Assembly: GCA_013911975.1 (NCBI GenBank)
Contig: JACESF010000002.1
Coordinates: 1-64,000 of the forward strand
DNA from: Hyphomicrobiales bacterium
Lineage (GTDB): Bacteria > Pseudomonadota > Alphaproteobacteria > Rhizobiales > Xanthobacteraceae
Direction of reading: 5' to 3'
DNA length: 64,000 nt
Position numbers and translations under genes: made by a program. Positions 60,057 to 64,000 of this stretch are shown piece after piece; positions within the stretch are counted from its first letter, which is position 1, and every line of letters begins with the position of its first letter. Under the pieces are notes generated by a model that searched no databases, was not told the DNA's origin, and saw nothing but the letters and a program-made list of their open reading frames with translations.

Positions 60057-62438
60057 GTGTCAGGCGACGTATCCCGTAGATCCCTCTTTCGAGGCGTACT
60101 GGCTGCTGTGGCCGGGGCCTCCGCGACCTCGGGCGCCGTGGCAGGCGAACCCGCCCCCTCCAGGGAAGCGATGTCCGCCGTCGGCCGTGCGGCCCTGCGC
60201 ACCACCGAGCCAGGAGTGTCAAAATCCGTATGGCTCAACGAAACAGGCCGCGAGGGTACGTTTCGCTGGCGGACGGGGGATTATTCCGCGCGCGTCGCCT
60301 CCGACCCGCTCGAAGGCCTGTATCTCAAGGCGGACGGCGTGCCCGCCACCTCAGGTGCGTGGGAGCGTATCTACACCGACCTCGTGGACGTGAGATGGTT
60401 CGGCGCCACGGGCGGGGGCGCCGTTGACGATTCCCCGGCGATCCAGGCAGCCGTCCGCGCGCTTTATCCCTATGGCGGCACGATCTTTTTCCCCCCGGGC
60501 ACGTACTTGGTCGGGAAAACCATCAACATCAACGGCTTCAATTCCCGAGTCCTCAGCAACCTTCCGCGCCTCTTCACGAAGCGGCTGCGCATCTTGGGCG
60601 CGGGCTCCGGCACGACGCGGTTGGTCGGCGGAGAGCCGGGATACGGCTTCTTTGAATTCCTGGATGCCTGCTACCTCCATTTCGAAGGCTTTTCGATCTT
60701 CGCGGACCGCACGACCGACCTGCCTCAGTTCGGCCTGCTCGGCGGTCGCGCCCGGGGAAATATTTCAGCAGGCAATCATACGGTCCGTGACGTTCATGTG
60801 CTGGGCCGCTTCGCGAAATGCGGGGCGTTCTTCCTCTCCAGCGAGATGAACCGCTTCGCCGATTGCACATGGTATCCGCAGCAGGGTCATGGCTGCGTCA
60901 TGGCCATGAACAATTCGGATTGGGCCATGAGCCCCCGATATGGCGTCTTCGGCAGCGGGCTGGGCGGAAACGGAGACAATCAATTCGACAATTGCGTCTT
61001 CATGTCCGGCGACACGTCGCGTGCCGATGACGTCCTCCTGGCACTGGAATATGCCCAGGCGTTTCATCTGAAGTGCTGTTATTTTGTTTCAAGCAGGATG
61101 AAGTCGCAAGTCATGCTGCGAAAGTCCGCGTCCGGGACGTTCGAGAACATCTTCTCGGAAAATCAGGGCCCTGCCGATCCCAACACGATTTATTTCGCAC
61201 CGGACGATCCACACGACCCGAACGACTACATCGACTATCGCGACATCATCCTGATTGGCGGTCGCGCCCTCGGGATTTATGCTGCGGATGATATCCGCAT
61301 TACCAACATGCAGGTGCTGGCGACCGTCTTCCGTGGGCGGACGAGCGCGTACCAGATCGATGTCGGGAAGCTCTATGACAGTCGAATTGAAATATCCAAT
61401 CGCCTTCCCAACGTCACCCTCAACCTGAACCAGAAAATCCGCATCCGTCAGGAAAATCGCAACAACGCCATTTCCGGCGCGAGCCTCACCCATCTCGAAG
61501 CGCCCTTCCCGTCCCTGGATTCCATGAGATTGACCTCCAATGCCCAGGTGGAGCTGGGCGGTGCATGCGAGGATGGCGGCGTCCTGACCGACGCCATGAA
61601 CAATTACAGCGGGATCACCGCGACGCTGCGTCCGGGAAACGTTCCCGGCGAGAGACCGTTCAGTCTTTATCTTGATTTCCTCTGCCCAACCCTCATCGAT
61701 TCAAATGTGCGGCTGCTCGTCGGGTTGGGGCGATCGACCACGAATTTGAGCGCGTCCAACACGGTCTCCGTGCATATCGCTCAGGGCAATTTATGGGTCA
61801 GGTCTTTTGGACCCACCGCTGCCGGAGAGAACACCTTTCGCTGCGTCGACAGCTTTGTTCCGAATTTCGCGGGAAAGCGCGTGAAGCTTCTTTTGGTCCG
61901 CGAGGGATCTACACCGGCGCTCTACCTGAATGGCTATCGGGCGCTTCTCCAGCAGGCGGTCGCGACAGGTGGGCGGGAATGGACTCAGCCCATCGATGGA
62001 AACGTCCTGATGGTCGGATTTCAAAGCTTCGCCACGGCCTCCAATTCCGCCACCTGGTTCACGGCGGCTGGCCTTTTCAATTACGCCGTCCCTCTGGAGC
62101 GGGCGCATCTCGTGACCCTGAAGGGCCTGCTCACCGATGAGCCGTGGGCGACATCGGCCGGCGGACAAGAGCGTGGATGCGTCGGATGGTGGGACTTCGA
62201 GAATGGCGGCGGCACCTCCATCTTCGACCAGTCCCCCCATGCGCAGACCGCGACCATTTCCGGACAAGCCCGGCGAAGGCAGGTCGGGTTGCGCCGCACG
62301 GCCTATCGCGTCCATGCCGGGCCACCCACAGGACGACTGACACCGGATTTCATCGGGGAAGAGGTGCTCGATACCGAAGCCAGCCGCTGGTACAAGTCGA
62401 CGGGCCTCGCGAACGGTGCCTGGGCGCCCCTCACCTAG
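60057..62438 (+). CDS. Tat-exported pectate-lyase-like beta-helix protein with phage-tail-like flanks
   Basis: 793 residues. Start is GTG 60057, supported by GAGG at 60045-60048 and the twin-arginine signal SRRSLFRGVLAAVAGA. A longer frame upstream starts at 59970 without a signal. After a region SKSVWLNETGREGTFRWRTG, seen in phage tail and rhizobial surface proteins, comes the pectate-lyase/GH28-like helix: DVRWFGATGGGAVDDSPAIQ (~106-125) and FFPPGTYLVGK (~145). Many short strands follow until ~480, then a LamG-like beta-sandwich (~520-720). The C-terminus IGEEVLDTEASRWYKSTG resembles tail-fibre tips. It probably binds or cuts a polysaccharide at the cell surface (inference). Confidence 0.8.
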   Translation: MSGDVSRRSLFRGVLAAVAGASATSGAVAGEPAPSREAMSAVGRAALRTTEPGVSKSVWLNETGREGTFRWRTGDYSARVASDPLEGLYLKADGVPATSGAWERIYTDLVDVRWFGATGGGAVDDSPAIQAAVRALYPYGGTIFFPPGTYLVGKTININGFNSRVLSNLPRLFTKRLRILGAGSGTTRLVGGEPGYGFFEFLDACYLHFEGFSIFADRTTDLPQFGLLGGRARGNISAGNHTVRDVHVLGRFAKCGAFFLSSEMNRFADCTWYPQQGHGCVMAMNNSDWAMSPRYGVFGSGLGGNGDNQFDNCVFMSGDTSRADDVLLALEYAQAFHLKCCYFVSSRMKSQVMLRKSASGTFENIFSENQGPADPNTIYFAPDDPHDPNDYIDYRDIILIGGRALGIYAADDIRITNMQVLATVFRGRTSAYQIDVGKLYDSRIEISNRLPNVTLNLNQKIRIRQENRNNAISGASLTHLEAPFPSLDSMRLTSNAQVELGGACEDGGVLTDAMNNYSGITATLRPGNVPGERPFSLYLDFLCPTLIDSNVRLLVGLGRSTTNLSASNTVSVHIAQGNLWVRSFGPTAAGENTFRCVDSFVPNFAGKRVKLLLVREGSTPALYLNGYRALLQQAVATGGREWTQPIDGNVLMVGFQSFATASNSATWFTAAGLFNYAVPLERAHLVTLKGLLTDEPWATSAGGQERGCVGWWDFENGGGTSIFDQSPHAQTATISGQARRRQVGLRRTAYRVHAGPPTGRLTPDFIGEEVLDTEASRWYKSTGLANGAWAPLT

Positions 62439-62563
62439 ATTTTGCGGCTCCGTTTGCCGCCCTGCTTCCCTCCCTCCCGTCCCTATATTTCCGGCCAAGC
62501 TGAAACATGCTTGCGGGCGGGCCGTTGTGTCCGTGGGGATTCCCCAACAAGAGGAAAGCAACC

Positions 62564-62809
62564 ATGGGCAACCAGAACGAACAGGACCGCAACCGCCAGC
62601 AGGGTGGCCAGCAGCAAGGCGGGCAGCACCAGGGCGGGCAGCAGCAGGATCCCAATCGCCAGATGGATCCCGGCCGCCAGGGGCAGCAGAGCCAGGGCGG
62701 CAGCCAGGGCCAGCAGGGCGGGCAGCGCCGCCCCGACCAGCAGAGCCAGTACGGCAACACGGATGAGCAGCGGACGGATCGCAATCGCGACAAGCCCGAC
62801 CAGCGCTGA
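62564..62809 (+). CDS. Gln/Gly-rich low-complexity protein
   Basis: 81 residues from ATG 62564, with AGAGGAAAGCAACC before it. MGNQNEQDRNRQQ is followed by repeats of the type QQGGQ and QGGQ, and later polar, Arg/Asp-rich residues (TDEQRTDRNRDKPDQR). No hydrophobic stretch, Cys or signal peptide. It should be largely disordered in the cytoplasm, similar in type to stress-linked hydrophilins (inference). It lies 125 bases after the beta-helix gene and has its own intrinsic terminator. Confidence 0.7.
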   Translation: MGNQNEQDRNRQQGGQQQGGQHQGGQQQDPNRQMDPGRQGQQSQGGSQGQQGGQRRPDQQSQYGNTDEQRTDRNRDKPDQR

Positions 62810-62824
62810 TCCCTCCCGGAAGGC

Positions 62825-62856
62825 AAAGCCCCGGCCCCCTTGGGGTCGGGGTTTTT
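62825..62856 (+). terminator. Intrinsic terminator of the Gln/Gly-rich gene
   Basis: AAAGCCCCGGCCCC pairs with GGGGTCGGGGTTT (with G-U pairs) around a 3-base loop and ends in TTTTT, 15 bases after the stop at 62809. It fits a classical rho-independent terminator. Confidence 0.85.
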
Positions 62857-62934
62857 CCATGTCGGACGCACGTTCGGCTGGAACCCAGCCCGCTCCATGG
62901 CGTTGAGGTCGCCGGGATAGCTGGGATTTTCACC

Positions 62935-63099
62935 ATGACCACCAGTGACAAGCCGCTGCTGCGGGCGCTCGTGCAGCATTTCCGGGGCGGCAGGGACAGG
63001 GACTTGGCCTCGGTCCTCCAGGCGCTCTTGGAGGCGCACAGGGCGCATCCGATCTATGCCACCGAACCCGAGCCGCGGCGCCCCCACAAGCCCCGATAG
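62935..63099 (+). CDS. Short open frame, possible small protein
   Basis: 54 residues from ATG 62935 to TAG 63097-63099. MTTSDKPLLRALVQHFRGGR then RDLASVLQALLEAHRAHP: amphipathic helices, basic, with a Pro/Arg tail. A weak GGGA lies 8-11 bases before the ATG. No family recognised. It is 30 bases from the end of the convergent LysR gene. It may be real or chance. Confidence 0.35.
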   Translation: MTTSDKPLLRALVQHFRGGRDRDLASVLQALLEAHRAHPIYATEPEPRRPHKPR

Positions 63100-63129
63100 G
63101 GCCACCTCGGGGCAGACCGGAGCCAGAAC

Positions 63130-63984
63130 CTAGCCCCGCACCGCGCCCCGGAAGGCGGCGGAAAGGGCGGCGAGCGCGGCGCGCGGGCGCGGGTCGCGCT
63201 CCCGGGTGTGCAGCAGGACCGGCAGGCGCGGAAGCTCCGGCAGGCCCAGCCGGTGGCCCATGTCCATGGCGCCGAACGGCAGCATGCGCGGCGCGAGGGC
63301 GGCGACGCCGAGCCCCGCCATCACCGCCGCCGCCACTGCCGCCACGCCTCCGCCCACGAACACCTCGGTCCAGGGCACGCCCGCCTCGTCCAGCAGGCGC
63401 CCCGCGAGGGCGCGCACGCCGCAGGGCTCGGCCATGGTGGCGAGTGGCAGACGCTCCCCCGCGCGGTGCTGCCAGCCGGGGGCGGCGAACCAGCCGAACC
63501 GCTCCTGCGTGATCATCTCGCCGTCGCTCCGCCCGGCATGGAGGCGCACGAGCACCGTGTCCAATTCCCGCCGGTCGAACGCCTGGAGGAGATCGCCGGA
63601 GGAGGCGATGCGGATCTCGATGAGAAGCTGGGGGTCCTGCGCGTTCATGCGCGCGATGAGGCCCGGCAGGTCCGGCCCGGCCACATGGTCGCTGATGCCG
63701 ATGGCGAGGCGCCGGCGGGGCTGGGCGAAGGCCGCGAGCGCCCGGTCGTGCGCCGCCAGCAGGTCGCGGGCATGGTCCAGGAACGTGTCTCCCCGCGCAG
63801 AGAGCTGCACGTGGCGGGGCGTGCGCTCCATGAGGCGGCACCCCAGCCGTTCCTCCAGCCGCTTCAGTTTCAGGCTCACGGCCGCCTGTGTGGTGCCCAT
63901 GGCTTCCGCCGCCCGCGTGAAGCTGCCCAGCTCGGAAATGGCGATGAAGGCGCGCACCGCGTCGAGGTCGAGAGGCTGGCTCAT
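63130..63984 (-). CDS. LysR-family transcriptional regulator
   Basis: 284 residues. N-terminal winged HTH: LDAVRAFIAISELGSFTRAA (~7-26) and GTTQAAVSLKLKRLEERLG (~30-48). The C-terminal effector-binding fold has AIGISDHVAG (~94) and other alternating strands. The family binds promoters as a tetramer and responds to a small ligand. The start is ATG 63984, complete within the window; its target, typically a divergent gene, is outside. Confidence 0.9.
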   Translation of the reverse strand: MSQPLDLDAVRAFIAISELGSFTRAAEAMGTTQAAVSLKLKRLEERLGCRLMERTPRHVQLSARGDTFLDHARDLLAAHDRALAAFAQPRRRLAIGISDHVAGPDLPGLIARMNAQDPQLLIEIRIASSGDLLQAFDRRELDTVLVRLHAGRSDGEMITQERFGWFAAPGWQHRAGERLPLATMAEPCGVRALAGRLLDEAGVPWTEVFVGGGVAAVAAAVMAGLGVAALAPRMLPFGAMDMGHRLGLPELPRLPVLLHTRERDPRPRAALAALSAAFRGAVRG

Positions 63985-64000
63985 GATTTCATTCTGTTAT

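Noticed and set aside
62600..62760. Apparent tandem CAG/GGCGGGC-type repeats
   Set aside because: They encode Gln/Gly-rich protein in one frame, and have no regular spacers of CRISPR type or uniform unit length.

Overview
The window is about 64 kb of GC-rich DNA. It reads as chromosome of an alphaproteobacterium of the order Hyphomicrobiales (Rhizobiales), and Xanthobacteraceae-like genera such as Xanthobacter, Azorhizobium or Ancylobacter fit best. The grounds are the aapJQMP amino-acid transporter, a DksA of the alphaproteobacterial type, an NDUFS4-like complex I accessory gene, the codon use and the gene neighbourhoods. The genus is an inference. Almost all of it is ordinary, densely packed core or niche chromosome. 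No transposase, integrase, CRISPR array or rRNA operon was found.

Layout. 1-6.2 kb: end of a SPOR-domain envelope protein, a DnaJ/VWA pair, panC and a large EAL protein with a degenerate GGDEF domain. 6.2-11 kb: the aapJQMP operon (minus strand). 11-16 kb: metC, then a four-gene membrane glycosylation or lipid A-type cassette (GT39, PAP2, GT2, LAB_N) with 4-11 bp overlaps. 16-21 kb: hemP and an RND efflux pair closed by a strong terminator. 21-28.8 kb: an aminotransferase, a K+/H+ antiporter, small proteins, a secreted nuclease-like protein, a serine hydrolase and a diguanylate cyclase. 28.7-38.2 kb: tRNA-Arg, an NDUFS4-like gene, dksA, a MipA-type porin, a flavin oxidoreductase, sixA, ycjX-ycjF, trmO, mazG and a SIMPL protein.

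38.4-40.0 kb: a tRNA with a CAU anticodon is followed directly by a short, clearly AT-richer insert. It carries an unrecognised 289-residue gene and a small phage-like membrane protein, and ends near an imperfect copy of the tRNA 3' end. This is the only segment that looks horizontally acquired.

40.2-56.1 kb: a nitrate-respiration island. A 13.6 kb co-directional run on the minus strand encodes a fused NarK1-NarK2 transporter, NarGHJI, a parvulin-type isomerase, a small protein with a Gly/Cys/His tail, a beta-carbonic anhydrase, MoaA, MogA and a CopD-like membrane protein. A Crp/Fnr regulator (NarR-like) is divergent from it across an AT-rich region with two FNR-type boxes and one further palindrome. 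nnrS faces the far end. Together the genes import nitrate, reduce it to nitrite at the membrane, supply molybdopterin and switch on under low oxygen.

56.3-64 kb: a ferritin-like stress protein, a nitroreductase, a zinc peptidase, a Tat-exported beta-helix protein with phage-tail-like flanks, a Gln/Gly-rich protein with a terminator, and a LysR regulator. The best candidates for something undescribed are the tRNA-linked insert with its orphan gene, the unusual tail of the nar operon (carbonic anhydrase with an extra Cys motif plus the Cys/His-tailed protein), and the exported tailspike-like beta-helix.
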